Assembly (NCBI GenBank): GCA_963585895.1
Contig: OY757904.1
Location: forward strand, 161,716,742 to 161,780,741
From: Sepioteuthis lessoniana
Lineage: Eukaryota > Mollusca > Cephalopoda > Myopsida > Loliginidae
Length of the DNA: 64,000 bases
Direction: 5' to 3'
A program made the position numbers and the translations under genes. Positions 1-9,995 of this stretch are shown piece after piece (the first letter of the stretch is position 1; each line of letters begins with the position of its first letter). Below the pieces are notes generated by a model. The model saw only the letters and a program-made list of their open reading frames with translations, was not told where the DNA came from and ran no database searches.

Positions 1-487
1 GCTTTAGAATGTTTACTTTTTGTCTTTTGTTTTGTTGTTTTTTAGTTATTAACGAAGTGAAAAAGATATAAAATTTTAGAACATTCTATTTCTCGTGATA
101 AATATTCTATTTCCGTTGATAGCGTTCTATTTTAAATTCTTTCGATGTCATTAGCATCTCTGTTTAATCCAGTCATATATTTACGTAATATTTGCAATGT
201 TATTAGAATTAACAAGACCTTTTTTTAAAAACAATCTTTACACTTGCAAACAACCCCTGAGGAAGGCCTATGAAAGGTCCAAAAGCCCTCGAGACAATTT
301 CAGTAAATTCATTTACCAACTAGATATAATGATGAAACTAGAAATTAAAAAAAAAAATTGCAATAAGATTTTTATGGTTTTGTATCATTGTATTATTCCA
401 ATTTTTGTTAATTTTGAAGCTGCATCTAAAAGTTTTTGCAATATATTCACTACCTGATCTCACTCCAGTATATTAAGAAATTCACTA
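1..487. other. AT-rich DNA, no feature recognised
   Basis: The stretch is AT-rich with runs of T and A. The one short open frame (197-457, + strand) has low-complexity composition and no motif I recognise. I see no splice-site pair, TIR or SINE promoter here. It is probably intergenic or deep intronic DNA, possibly 3' to the receptor exons described below. Confidence 0.4.
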
Positions 488-490
488 ATT

Positions 491-1102
491 ATGGTTGGTT
501 GGTTGGTTGGTTATTTGGGGTTTTATGGCATATCAACCTTTGTAGGTTATTTAACGCAAAACTCATTTTTTATGCAAATAGTCAGTTCTATTTCAAACAA
601 TTCAGTTTAGCATAAGTACACAGTTTAATTGTCAAAAACATTTCTATTTCAAGGTATTCAGTTTATTAAAACAGTTCTAATTCAGCTAATTCAGTTTAGT
701 ATAAGTACAGATTTTATTAAACAATTTACATGAAACAATTCGGTTTAGTGTAAGTAGAGTTCCAATGTCAAAAAAGTTCCATTTAAAAAAATTCAGTTGA
801 GCATAAGTACGCAATATAAATGTAAGTACACAGTTTAATTGTCAAAAACATTTCTATTTCAAGCTCTTCAGTTTAGTCAAACAGTTCAATTCAAACAATT
901 CAGTTTAGCATAAGTATGCAGTTAGTTCTATTTTACCCATAGATCGGGCCCTATCAGGTGCTACCATTCCGGGCCAGAGTGGACCTGAGGGCAATGGCAA
1001 CGAAGGGGTGCTCGGCATTCCCCAAAGCCCCAGCATCACTGGAATCTCACCATCAGACTGTTTAATGTCATATCCAGGTCACTCATTGTGGGGGGGGGGT
1101 CG
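491..1102 (-). repeat. Long composite SINE (L-SINE), head missing
   Basis: The (GGTT)n at 493-512 is the reverse complement of the 3' (AACC)n tail. It is followed by the family's tail block (TATCAACCTTTGTAGG at about 534-549). Then come several copies of an AT-rich module with the core CAATTCAGTTTAGCATAAGT, and finally part of the central domain (about 945-1102: CCCTATCAGGTGCTACCA, GAGTGGACCTG, CCCCAAAGCCCCAGCATCAC). The tRNA-like head seen in the copy at 54490-55198 is absent, so this copy is 5' truncated. It is non-coding and would depend on LINE machinery to move. Confidence 0.8.
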
Positions 1103-1157
1103 ATTATGCAACACTAATTATGGTAACAAAAGATATATAAAAATTGCATAGTATACA

Positions 1158-1168
1158 TACATACATAC

Positions 1169-1214
<46 letters not shown>

Positions 1215-1219
1215 GTGTA
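1158..1219. repeat. Compound microsatellite (CATA)n(AT)n(GT)n
   Basis: ACAT repeats pass into AT and then GT repeats, directly abutting the left arm of the inverted SINE pair. Confidence 0.9.
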
Positions 1220-1448
1220 AAGTTGGCGACCTTAGTCGAGTGTGACCCTAAGGCTTCCTTTTCAATCGCTACTACACACGAGGTGTAGGGGAGGTCGCTA
1301 TTCCATTCCCAGGATTACTCCACTTTACCCTTGATCCTCACCTTATAGTGCTGAGTGCCAAGCAAGGCTGCATCAAGTACCATTTTTGGAGTCTTTGGTA
1401 TGACTCGACCTGGGATTGAACCCCGGTCTCTCGAACCATTGGCGAACC
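1218..1448 (-). repeat. B-SINE, left arm of an inverted pair
   Basis: This tRNA-related SINE reads on the minus strand. Its 3' end is the + strand motif TAAAGTTGGCGACC at 1218. Its 5' end contains a pol III B-box-like GGGGTTCAATCCC (as the reverse complement near 1409-1421). Other copies of the family lie at 1472-1701, 8336-8552, 46861-47076 and 48748-48967. A 22-bp spacer separates this copy from its mirror image, so the two 5' ends face each other. Confidence 0.8.
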
Positions 1449-1471
1449 GGATATTGGCATGATGTTTACAG

Positions 1472-1701
1472 TGTTCGCCAATGGCCCGGGAGACCAGGGT
1501 TCAATCCCAGGCCAATTCATACCAAAGACTCCAAAAATAGTACCTAATGCCTCCATGCTTAACACTCAGCATTATAAGATACGGATCAAGGGTAAAGTGG
1601 AGCAATCCAGGAAAAGAAGTAGCGCCCTTCCCTACACCTTGGTGTAGTAGCTATCGAAAAGGGAGCCTTCGGGTCACTTTCGATTACGATTGCCAACTTT
1701 A
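1472..1701 (+). repeat. B-SINE, right arm of an inverted pair
   Basis: This is the second copy of the ~230-bp B-SINE, in opposite orientation to 1218-1448. The B-box-like GGGTTCAATCCCAGG lies near 1497-1511, and the 3' end reads TGCCAACTTTA at 1691-1701. The arms match along their full length with scattered substitutions, so the pair could fold into a large hairpin. The open frames in this interval are only the SINE read through. Confidence 0.8.
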
Positions 1702-2585
1702 CTTACATACTTATATAATATATATAAAAGTAAGTACGTATATATGTAAGTTTGCAAGTAGGTAGGTATATATAATAAGTCATATTATCTTTTATACAAT
1801 TTATAAAAGATCTTTTCAATATCCATTTACATTCCTCAGTCTGATATAAACTTTAAATTTAACTGCGCTTTATCAACAGCAGTTGGGTGTTTCTCTGAAA
1901 TTGATGCATGATAACTAAAGTAAAACAAAGTTCAATAGGTTATTTGTATAACTATTAATCCAAATATCAAAATGTACCGTTGATCTGTATTAAAAGAATA
2001 AACCATTTGTTTCAGATGGGATTGTAATTTTTATGTGTCAATTGAAGGAAAGTTACAAAAAACAAATAAAATTAATTTTAAAAGATTTAACACAATTTCA
2101 GAAAGTTACAAATATTCCTTTTCGTTATCTGAAATTAATTTGATTTGTATGAAAGGTAACAAATACTTGGCTGATCTTGAAACACATATTTCATAAAAAA
2201 TATTACTGCAGAATTAATTTTGAAGTCTTTAAACAAAGGATATTTTCACTTTATTATTTTTCCTAAATTTATCATTTTCGTGATTTTATGTTATTAATTA
2301 TGCTACATCTAAAAATTATTTGAATACTTCAAATATCATTCAAGTAAATTCAGTTTTAATCTTTTAAGTTGAGATTTAAATTAGCTTGTGTTCCTTGCTA
2401 TTTTCTGATGTGTATAAAAGGCATTAATCTAAATTTAAAAAATTGGATAACACTATAATGAGAAAGATATATTAAGTGATAAATGAAGAAGATGATAATG
2501 ATGCTTCAAATAAAACATTTTTAAAGCTCACTCTGTAATACATAATTTAGTGAAAAATGAAAGAATTAAGGCTCTAAATACTTAC
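1702..2585. other. AT-rich DNA 3' of the receptor exon
   Basis: No gene is recognised. The region lies immediately downstream of the receptor exon at 2586-2756 on the minus strand and begins with its splice donor, so it is presumed intron. I found no further class C GPCR motif here. Confidence 0.5.
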
Positions 2586-2756
2586 CACAGAACCATATTC
2601 TGAATCTTCAAAAATGACGTGTATATAAGTCCAATGAAAATATCGGAGTACTTCCATTACAACTCTCATTTGTTGAAAGTAAGAAGGCACTGAATGATGT
2701 AAATAGGGAAATCTTCCAATTGCTCTTAAAAGTGGACTTCGAGATTTTGCATTGAT
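2586..2756 (-). CDS. Class C GPCR (mGluR-like) ligand-binding-domain exon
   Basis: Internal exon of 171 nt (57 codons, phase 0 at both ends) on the minus strand. It is preceded by a good acceptor (TTTTCCAG, complement of 2757-2764) and followed by the donor GTAAGT. The translation starts INAKSRSPLLRAIGRFPY and contains SVPSYFQQ, then RYFHWTYIHV and EDSEYGSV. This matches the mGluR1 stretch with VVPSDTLQ, RYNWTYVS and GNYGESG in the first lobe of the Venus-flytrap domain. By that alignment Tyr236 (mGluR1 numbering from memory) is kept, but Thr188 is Arg and Asp208 is Tyr, both glutamate contacts. It joins in frame to the exon at 6614-6771. The encoded protein would be a plasma-membrane receptor with an extracellular binding site. 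The rest of the gene is not visible here. Confidence 0.85.
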
Positions 2757-2819
2757 CTGGAAAAGACAATTGTAATTTAAACATTCTTAATAATCAATGA
2801 GACTTTTTTATGATTGTAA

Positions 2820-3430
2820 TTCTCTATTACTGAAACAATTAAGGAAACCATTTTATAATTATGATGAATATTTCATGAATGTTAGGGAAACTTTTTCATG
2901 ATTGGGATAGCATATATTTCACAAAAATGATGGTCCCTTTTTCAAAATTATTATGATGCACTTTTCATGATTGGGATATCATATACTCCCCCCAAAAATA
3001 ATGATCCCTCTTTTATCATTATAATGGTGCACTTTTCATAATAATGATGACCCTACTTTAAAAAAATTGATGGTCAGTTCTTTTTATAGTAATGATCCTT
3101 TCTTCGTAATTATCCCTCTTTTCATGATTGTGATGGGCATTATTTAAGCATAAAAATGATCTTCTTTTCATACTAATGACAATCCCTCATTATTATAATT
3201 GTGATAGTTTCTCTTTCATGACTGTAATTGACTCATTTTCTTAATTGTGGTGAGATTTCTTTTATAATATCGATGTTTTCTCATCGGTAGTAATGACTCG
3301 CACTTTTTCAGATGCATTCTCTTTCATAATTGTGATTTGCCCTTTTTCATAAAAGAGATGCTCTTCCTTTTATAACTGAAATTGACTGTTTTTGATGATT
3401 GTGATTGACCTTGTTTATATTTTTTATAAC
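2820..3430. repeat. Degenerate minisatellite, TTTTTCATGATTGTGATGG-like units
   Basis: About 15 imperfect copies of a 30-40 bp unit can be followed. Each has a core like CTTTTTCATGATTGTGATG, with variants such as TTTTCATAATAATGATGACC. The array lies within the intron between the two receptor exons. Units are strongly diverged, so the array looks old. Confidence 0.55.
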
Positions 3431-3676
3431 AGAATGCCATTGTAAATCTATGCATCAATTTGAAGTTAAAAGGTTCATTTATAGATATTTTCCAACAAAA
3501 TAATCTCTGAGGGTTCTTTCAATCAGTATTTACCATTTTTTATAAATCGGCACCTGTTGTTATTGAAAGAAGTTTAATCTACTGCTATTATAGCTAAATT
3601 TCAGTTTATTTGCTTTAGAAATTAAATGGTTAATTGAGAAAAATAAATTAAGAAATCTTTTAAATTTCTTACGTTA

Positions 3677-4140
3677 TTGGAAATTATTTACAGAGTCACT
3701 TTTTACGTGTACCGTGCTTGCCTGAAAAACAATCAATCACGGGCCGCTATCAGCACATCTGCCGTACCACCACACGTGCGCGCGTTCTTCAAACTAAAGG
3801 ACACCAACGATGTAACTCGAAATCTTGACTGCTGGCGAAACAGGCTACGAGTTAGCATGTGGCGCACTACATACGAGGACGGACATTCCATGAGAGACTC
3901 TACGCACGTGGGGAACCAAAATTCTCCTTCTTCAAGCCTTTGAATTTGTACGGACCAGCCACCAAAACTGCATGTAACTGAAAAAACTGTTACAAAGACA
4001 AATGCTATAGTTAAATCTGCAGAAAACATCTCTTTTTGCAATTCTTCTTCTTTTCTTTATCTCTTTTACTAAATATAAACCCTTTTTTTCAACCAAATTG
4101 TTGTTTTGTTCCTTTTCTCTCGTCACGTCTCGTGCTACAG
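3677..4140. other. GC-richer intronic block, unassigned
   Basis: This block is clearly richer in GC than its surroundings and open in two overlapping frames (3677-3943 + and 3733-4041 -). Neither translation matches a family I know. It ends in pyrimidine-rich DNA (4040-4125). It could be a solo LTR, an unknown SINE/MITE, or a regulatory element. Nothing in the sequence decides this. Confidence 0.3.
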
Positions 4141-4227
4141 TAAGCCTTATTTTTCCTTACATGGCAGATATTGATTTCGTCTTATTCGTAACGGGTAAGA
4201 TCCTAACATTTTGCAAAAAGAGGTGTT

Positions 4228-4745
4228 TTCTGTAGAATACACCGACTGTATCTTTGCAAAGGGGTATGACCCCACTCAATGAGTGTTCTGGATATGAAAC
4301 TAGATAAACTGATGGTGAGGTTCCAGTTATAGTGGAGCTTTGGGGAATGCGGAGTACCCCTTCATTGCCATTGCTCCTAGGCCCACTCTGGCTCGGAGTG
4401 GTAGCACCTGATAAGGGTCCTATCTTTGGGTCAAATAGAACTTAACTGTAGTTTCGAGAGTTTACTGTTTTGGCATTTAAACTGGGTACTTATGCAAAAC
4501 TGAATTGCTCGAAATAGAACTGTTTTTGCTATTGAAACTGTACTTCCACTAAAATGAATTGTTTGAACTAGAACTGCTTGACTAAACTGAAAAGCTTCCA
4601 ATAGAAATATTTTTGACAATCAAATTGTGTACGCATACTAAACTGAATTGTTTGAAAAAGAACTGATTATTTGTATAAAAATGGATTTAGCGTTTAATAA
4701 CCAACAAAGGTTGATATGCTGTAAAACCCAACTAACCAACCAACC
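4228..4745 (+). repeat. L-SINE copy, head missing
   Basis: It begins at TAGAATACACCGACTG in the central domain. It passes GCGGAGTACCCCTTCATTGCC and CTCGGAGTGGTAGCACCTG, followed by four or five AT-rich modules (ACTGAATTGTTTGAAATAGAAC type). It ends with the tail CAACAAAGGTTGATATGC and AACC repeats. It lies in the receptor intron, antisense to the gene. Confidence 0.8.
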
Positions 4746-6196
4746 CATTCTTTTGCTATATAAAATATGAAATGGTGTCTGGGGCCGAATTTAACCATAA
4801 TAAGACTGAGCTTGCAGTTGGGTTTGTAAAAGAGTTGTACCCTGTTCAGTCTCTTCCGTTGGACAGACAAATTGACAGACAGACGGATCATGCCAGATGC
4901 TCTAGTTCGGCCCCGACTTCCAACTGAAAAAGAATTGGTAGTTGGGTAAAGGAAAAAGTCATGTTTTCAGTTCCTATGTGGTCATGGTGAAATCTCTCGG
5001 CAAAGGGCAGTCAAGATGTGTGTCTCTCATACATCTACTCTTTCTTTACCGTCTTTCAGTTTTTCTTATCTCATCAACTGATCTAGCTATAGCTTGAAAT
5101 AACCTTTTTCCAATTGAAGCGGTTGGGCTCCCGTGGTATATCACGAGATTTGTTACTTTTACTCTTCCAAAAGCAGCTTAGGTGTGCGGAAGATTAAGAC
5201 AGGTCGGTACACGTTACGCTTCACCTTCCTAGGTCGGATGTGTGCACAATATTACGAGAACGGCAATTCAAGAAAAAATGCCTTGAAAGCCTTTTCGGCT
5301 TTGAGAAGCGTACACTTGGATGATGGGAAGGCTCACGAACTCTCTTTTCTATCGCGAATGTCGGCATCCTCTATAAGCTTTCTCTCGAATTAAGACAGAT
5401 CTCTGACCCCTTCTATTGTCGAGTAAGACATTATATCGAAGATTAGTGCAGGGGCCGTTTGAAAAGCCTTTTTGGAGAAACTCGGTGTGACATAGGAGGG
5501 TTGTTTTCTATAGTCTAGGGCACCCAAGAAGAAGTGTCTCAATTATGACGGGCATCACTCACCTGGTTTGTAATTTCTAATGCAGTCTGGATCGTCAAGA
5601 AGTTTTTTGCTGTAGAAGATGTAACTTCACCATTGAAATGGAAAAGTCGATTGAGTACGCCGTTGAGAAAGCTTGTTGGAACTTATTAAAGACTTGATCG
5701 TACATATGCAGTATAGATTGTCTTCCTAGCCAGTTCTGTTTGCATCAATATGGTTCTACTGCAGGATAAGAAGAGACACAATAGTTCTGCGTCTTTAAGT
5801 GATTTCAATCCATTCTAGGTAAGATTAAAAGGATTCTTATGTTAAAAAAACAATTTAACTTTGGTAGAATCATTTTTCCCTCGCCGACTTTTACTTATCA
5901 CTTCCTTCGGCCATTGAATGGCAGAGATCTGAATTCTCTGGAGATGTGATTGCTTTTTCTGTCGTTTTTTTTCTTTTTTTACTTTCCACATCAGCTTTTT
6001 GTTGTTGCTGTTGTTTTTTGTTGCTGCTGTTTTTGTTGTTTTTTTATCGGTTAACTTGTTTTATCTGCCACTGTGAGAAAGGTCGGTACTAACAACCATT
6101 TTGATTACAAATATTCTTTTAATTTTTTGCGCATTCACATTTTGTTGAGGATTTATTTTAGTAAATAAGAATTTCAATCATTCTCTCCCTCTCTTT
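4746..6196. other. Intronic DNA, no gene recognised
   Basis: A GC-moderate part (about 5100-5800) contains an open frame of 86 codons (5133-5393 +) without recognisable motifs. A minus-strand donor-like ACCAG/GTGAGT lies at 5571, but the flanking exons join in frame without it. Poly-T and GTT-rich runs occupy 5960-6040. I assign no function. Confidence 0.35.
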
Positions 6197-6238
6197 TACA
6201 CACACACACACACTATATATATATATATATATATATAT
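6195..6238. repeat. Microsatellite (AC)n(AT)n
   Basis: A short AC tract is followed by a (TA)n tract inside the receptor intron, about 380 bp from the upstream exon. Confidence 0.9.
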
Positions 6239-6613
6239 GAAGATAGTTTAGATACTCATAGAGTGACAGGTGTATATTATTGACTACATTGTTAAATATT
6301 CTTCAATAACTACGATGTTATGATCAGAGCAATAATACGTATAGATCAATGAGTGAAACTAGTTAAGTTTAAGACAGGATAGTGAAGAACAACTTTCCCA
6401 ATTCCTTTTCAGGCTTAAACATTTAGCAAATGGTATTTATTTCTCTCTTTTTAGTTATGTGTGGATGAGTTTAGCGCTGCCCTGGCGTCAGATTTAACTT
6501 ACAACTACTTCTCGATAAGTGGATGTTTTACAACCAACTCAATCGTGGTTTTCATCATCATGATTTAAGGTTTAAGAAAGAAAATAAAAATAAGCATTTT
6601 TCTTTTTACTTAC

Positions 6614-6771
6614 CTGTGGTAAACGGAATAACTGTAGAAGCGATGCGGCCTGTACATTAGCAGCAGGAGAATCAATGCTGGTGATGAGACCAGTGACCTG
6701 TGGCAGGACAGCTTGAGCAATCTTACCATCTGGACATCGATATGACCATCTGGGACTCTCAGAATACCTCC
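6614..6771 (-). CDS. Class C GPCR (mGluR-like) exon upstream of 2586-2756
   Basis: Internal exon of 158 nt on the minus strand. It starts after the acceptor AATTAATTAG, which splits a codon (two bases, then 52 full codons). It ends CCACAG at the donor GTAAGT, phase 0, matching the next exon. The translation includes YRCPDGKIAQAVLPQVTG and then NVQAASLLQLFRLPQ. The latter aligns to mGluR1 IQVQNLLQLFDIPQ, the helix and strand after the SSS glutamate-binding loop. At that loop this protein reads SPAAN, so Ser164 is kept but Ser165 becomes Pro and Ser166 becomes Ala (mGluR1 numbering from memory). The strict agreement in frame, phase and alignment order with the downstream exon argues for a live gene. 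Upstream exons (start, signal peptide) were not found. Confidence 0.85.
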
Positions 6772-7111
6772 CTAATTAATAATTAATAGTAAACAAAAGA
6801 TATTTTATCGATCATTTCAAACCAATTCCTGAAATTCAAATAAAAAGCATTTTATTTCTGTTCTTTTGTTTAATGTGATTGTTGCAAATGCATTTTTTTA
6901 TGATTCTTTATGTTAATAACTTCCTGAGACATTCAATACGCACGACATTTTGGATGTAATACGTTTTAATTCATATTACTATATAACAAACAACCAAGAT
7001 TATTTACAGAAATTAAAAATTGGTATTATCAGGAGATGTTTCCTGGGGACACATGCATACATACATAAAAACACACACTTATATATACATATGTATATCG
7101 ATACATACACG
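6772..7111. other. AT-rich intron, nothing recognised
   Basis: This is the presumed intron upstream of the receptor exon. The open frames that cross 6950-7390 are generated largely by the microsatellite and do not resemble protein. Confidence 0.5.

Positions 7112-7183
<72 letters not shown>
7112..7183. repeat. Compound microsatellite (AC)n(AT)n(AG)n
   Basis: There are three successive dinucleotide tracts: AC to about 7142, AT to about 7162, then AG to 7183. The same AC-AT-AG progression recurs in the window and is typical of a slippage-prone, expanded tract. Confidence 0.95.
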
Positions 7184-7184
<1 letters not shown>

Positions 7185-7635
7185 GAACAAATGTAGACGG
7201 ATGCAGCAGTATCTTGGTTATCGTAAGCAAAATTATCATGGTTTTTGGTATTATTACAGCATTTGTGAAATGTTCAAAAAATATTGTGTACTGCACAGGA
7301 AATGTGTGTGTTTTTTTAATTAGTGTGAGTCGAAGGAAAGTTTCATCGTTAACACAAAATGGCAAAAGGTTTGTTTGCCAAAAATAACCTAGAAATTACA
7401 GGAGAAATTTAATATTTAAGAGCCAGTTTCAGGAATGCCCAATATGGAACTCGGTCAGTATAGAACTTTTACACAAACACACACATACACACATACATGT
7501 TGAAACTAAATTTAGTTCTTTTTTCAGACAATGTAAGGTCATAAATAATATATCACTGGTTTGATGAAGGGGGCCAAATTCATGTAGCGAATCTTGGGCA
7601 CGAAAAGCCTGGTGGGACCCATCCCTCTTCATGAC
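7184..7635. other. No gene recognised
   Basis: Unique-looking AT-rich DNA with a short (AC)n near 7475-7500. No family match was found. Confidence 0.4.
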
Positions 7636-7841
7636 TATCACTTGAATTCAGAGTTTTTCGTTCTTTAGACAGGTTGCCATACGAAGATTAAAGAGCCCAC
7701 AGATGGAGGGAGAATAGTTGGATTCATACCTTTCCCAAGGGATTAGCGCTATGTGAAATGCAAATAGCCTCGTTCAGGATTTGAACTCGGGTAGCCGATT
7801 CCATTTCCTACGATGATAACCGTTACGCCATGAGTGCCTCC
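7636..7841 (-). repeat. C-SINE, tRNA-headed, full length
   Basis: On the minus strand it starts GGAGGCACTCATGGCGTAAC. A pol III A-box lies at the complement of 7815-7830 (TGGCGTAACGGTTATC) and a B-box at the complement of 7775-7789 (CGAGTTCAAATCCTG). It ends near 7636 with a GAATTC-containing 3' end. Length is about 205 bp. Related copies lie at 31108-31243 and 47790-48008. The tRNA cloverleaf beyond the boxes is not maintained, so this is a SINE and not a tRNA gene. Confidence 0.75.
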
Positions 7842-8310
7842 TATAATAAAATAATAGATAAGGTAATAAATCTTGTCGGAAATTATTCCGATTTCTTAAA
7901 ACGGGTGTCTGTGACAATTATCCTTTAGCAATCCATTGACCTTCCTAAAAAGAGAAAAATTAATTAATGGCGGAACGGGATTTTTAAGTCATCCAATCAA
8001 GATGGAAAAGCAAGAAATTAGTTTTTATACTTTGTTAACAGAAATTATTGTAAGGACAATGATTACATTTTTATTACAGTTTATCACAAATTGTTGCATC
8101 TCTAATAAATATACTTCTTTCCAATGCGATCAATAGATAAAGTGCAATGATGGTAAATGTTCTTGGTCAAATGATTACATAGGCGAGAAACTAACAGTCA
8201 CCAAGCGCCAGTGACTCTGTGTCTACACTTCCCTAAATTAGATTTATATATGCTCTATGAGCAATATTTGGGCCCTCTTTATTTATAAATATAGTAAACT
8301 TCATTATCAA
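7842..8310. other. No gene recognised
   Basis: AT-rich DNA. The 66-codon open frame at 7936-8136 has no motif I know. Confidence 0.4.
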
Positions 8311-8551
8311 TATATATATATATATATATATATACGTTGTCGAGGGTGACCTGAAGGCTCCCTTTTCAATAGCTACTACACAAAGGTGTAGGGGAAGACA
8401 CTACTCTTTTCCCTAAATTGCTCCGATTACCCTTCAATCGTACCTTATAATGCTGATTGTTAAGCAAAAGGGTAGCAAGTACTATTTTTGAATCTTTGGT
8501 ATGACTCGACCAGGGATTGAACCCAGGTCTCCTGGACCACTGGCAGACACA

Positions 8552-8608
<57 letters not shown>
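8311..8608. repeat. (AT)n tract split by a SINE
   Basis: (TA)n runs at 8311-8334 and 8553-8608 flank the B-SINE at 8336-8552. The simplest reading is a SINE inserted into a pre-existing TA tract, or TA tracts grown from both SINE ends. Confidence 0.8.
8336..8552 (-). repeat. B-SINE copy
   Basis: Minus orientation. The 3' motif is shortened (GTTGTCGAGGGTGACC at 8336). The B-box-like GGGTTCAATCCC is present as its complement near 8514-8525. It matches 1218-1448 over nearly its whole length. Confidence 0.8.
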
Positions 8609-8609
<1 letters not shown>

Positions 8610-8721
8610 TATTAGGTTCTACAGTGTTATTTCATATCCTTGAAAGTTTAGATAAGTATTTCCTTTCTATATGTCATTCATCAAACCTCATGTTACCCGT
8701 CATCCTTTCGATTTTAAAATA

Positions 8722-9993
8722 CAAGGCTCATTAAATAAGTTTCCAGACTTTTTCGTATTGGCACTTTTATTGATAGTACTCACATGAAATTCGGCTGCAA
8801 TGCACTTGTACCGTTCCAACAATTTCTGGAAGGCCCCATGGAAGTCCTCGTGTGTGAGCGTGTCAATGACCTTCGTCACAACCTCTTTCATCTCCTCAAT
8901 TCTCTCATAACGACAGTCTCTAAGTTTTTCCTTGAGCTTAGGGAATAACCAAAAGTCACAAGGATCAAGGTCTGGACGATAGAAAGGGTGAGGAACTGTC
9001 TTGATGTCTATCTCGGTCAAATAGTCTGTGATTCGGATGGAGTTGTGGACTGGCGCATTGTTCTGGTGGAAATGCCACTGACCCGATTTGAAGAGTGCTG
9101 GCCTCTTCCGACGGAATCTCTTCCGGAACTCCCTTAAAACCTCAACATAGTATTCCTTGTTGACAGTCTGTCCAGTGGGAACAAGTGCATATAGATCATG
9201 CCAGTGCTGTAAAAAAAAAAAGGGATCATCAAAAGTTTGTGGGTGGATTTGCTCTGTCTGGCCTTCTTGGGTCTGGGAGAGCCAGCATGCTACCACTAGG
9301 AACTCTTTCTCTTGGTCTCTTGGTCATAGCAGTAGATCCAACTTTCATCGCAGGTCACCAGAGCATCAAGAACTGCGGGAACTGAATTGATCAGCTCGAC
9401 CATCTCCCTGCAGTCATCACAACGTCTTTCTTTCTGGTCTTTTCTGAGACCCTTGGAACAAACTTCGCACAAATCTTCCGCATCTTCAGTTCCCCACGAA
9501 TAATTGTATTTACAGTTCCCACACTGACATCAAACTGTGCGCTTATTGTCTCTATAGATACACGACGGTCCTTATTCATGAAATTCTTTATTTGGCCAAT
9601 CAACTCTGGTGTATTGACTTCCTTACTCCTCCCACACCTCTCATCATCCCTCACTGACTCCCCGCCTTCCTTGAATCTCTTATGCCATTCAAAAACTGAT
9701 GCTCGATTCATACAAGATGCCCCAAAAGCAGTTTGAAGCATTCCATACATTTCTTTGGCATTTTTTCCAGGTTTAAAATAGATTGCATTTTTGAAATTCA
9801 CCAGCTGTGACAATCAGGCTTTCGTAGGGGATATTCCAATTGCTGCTGCAGCTGTTCATTAGAACCTGAAATCATAAAAATTGGTCAGTCATCTTATAGG
9901 ATGTATAGAAATAACATAGTGAATTTTCAAGAGTCTACAACAATTTTAAATGCATGTACAAAAAAAGTCTGGAAACTTATTGAAGCCACCTCG
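8722..9993 (-). mobile_element. mariner DNA transposon, complete ends, dead transposase
   Basis: A 1272-bp element, the usual mariner size, bounded by TA at 8720-8721 and 9994-9995. The terminal inverted repeats are about 32 bp. Both contain AATAAGTTTCCAGACTTTTT, with about six mismatches in the outer 12 bp. The transposase reads on the minus strand. Cut-and-paste movement through a DD34D transposase is known for the family. A second, rearranged copy of the same family lies at 49724-50237. Confidence 0.93.
8727..9813 (-). pseudogene. mariner transposase (DD34D family), inactivated
   Basis: The amino-terminal part (9813 down to about 9391) carries the HTH region (FEWHKRFKEGGESVRDDE) and the linker. 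The first catalytic Asp is visible in VTCDESWIYCYD (about 9340). The carboxy part (9296 down to about 8727) holds HQNNAPVHNS, where the second catalytic Asp has become Asn, and YRPDLDPCDFWLFPKLKEKL with the third Asp. The reading frame shifts at least twice between 9297 and 9400, where two in-frame stops follow the family motif SPRPKK in the shifted frame. Loss of a metal-binding Asp plus frameshifts means no activity. The intact family protein would be about 340-350 residues. Confidence 0.9.
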
Positions 9994-9995
9994 TA

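Noticed and set aside
3677-4041. Overlapping open frames of 88 and 102 codons
   Set aside because: No family resemblance, opposite strands open at once (typical of GC-richer DNA), and no splice context.
5560-5640. Possible extra receptor exon with donor ACCAG/GTGAGT on the minus strand
   Set aside because: The exons 6614-6771 and 2586-2756 already join in phase and align without a gap to mGluR1, so an exon between them would interrupt the domain. No good acceptor or homologous sequence was seen.
6950-7390. Long overlapping open frames on both strands
   Set aside because: They are produced by the AC/AT/AG microsatellite, giving runs such as YTHTHTH and IYIYIY, with no protein motif outside.
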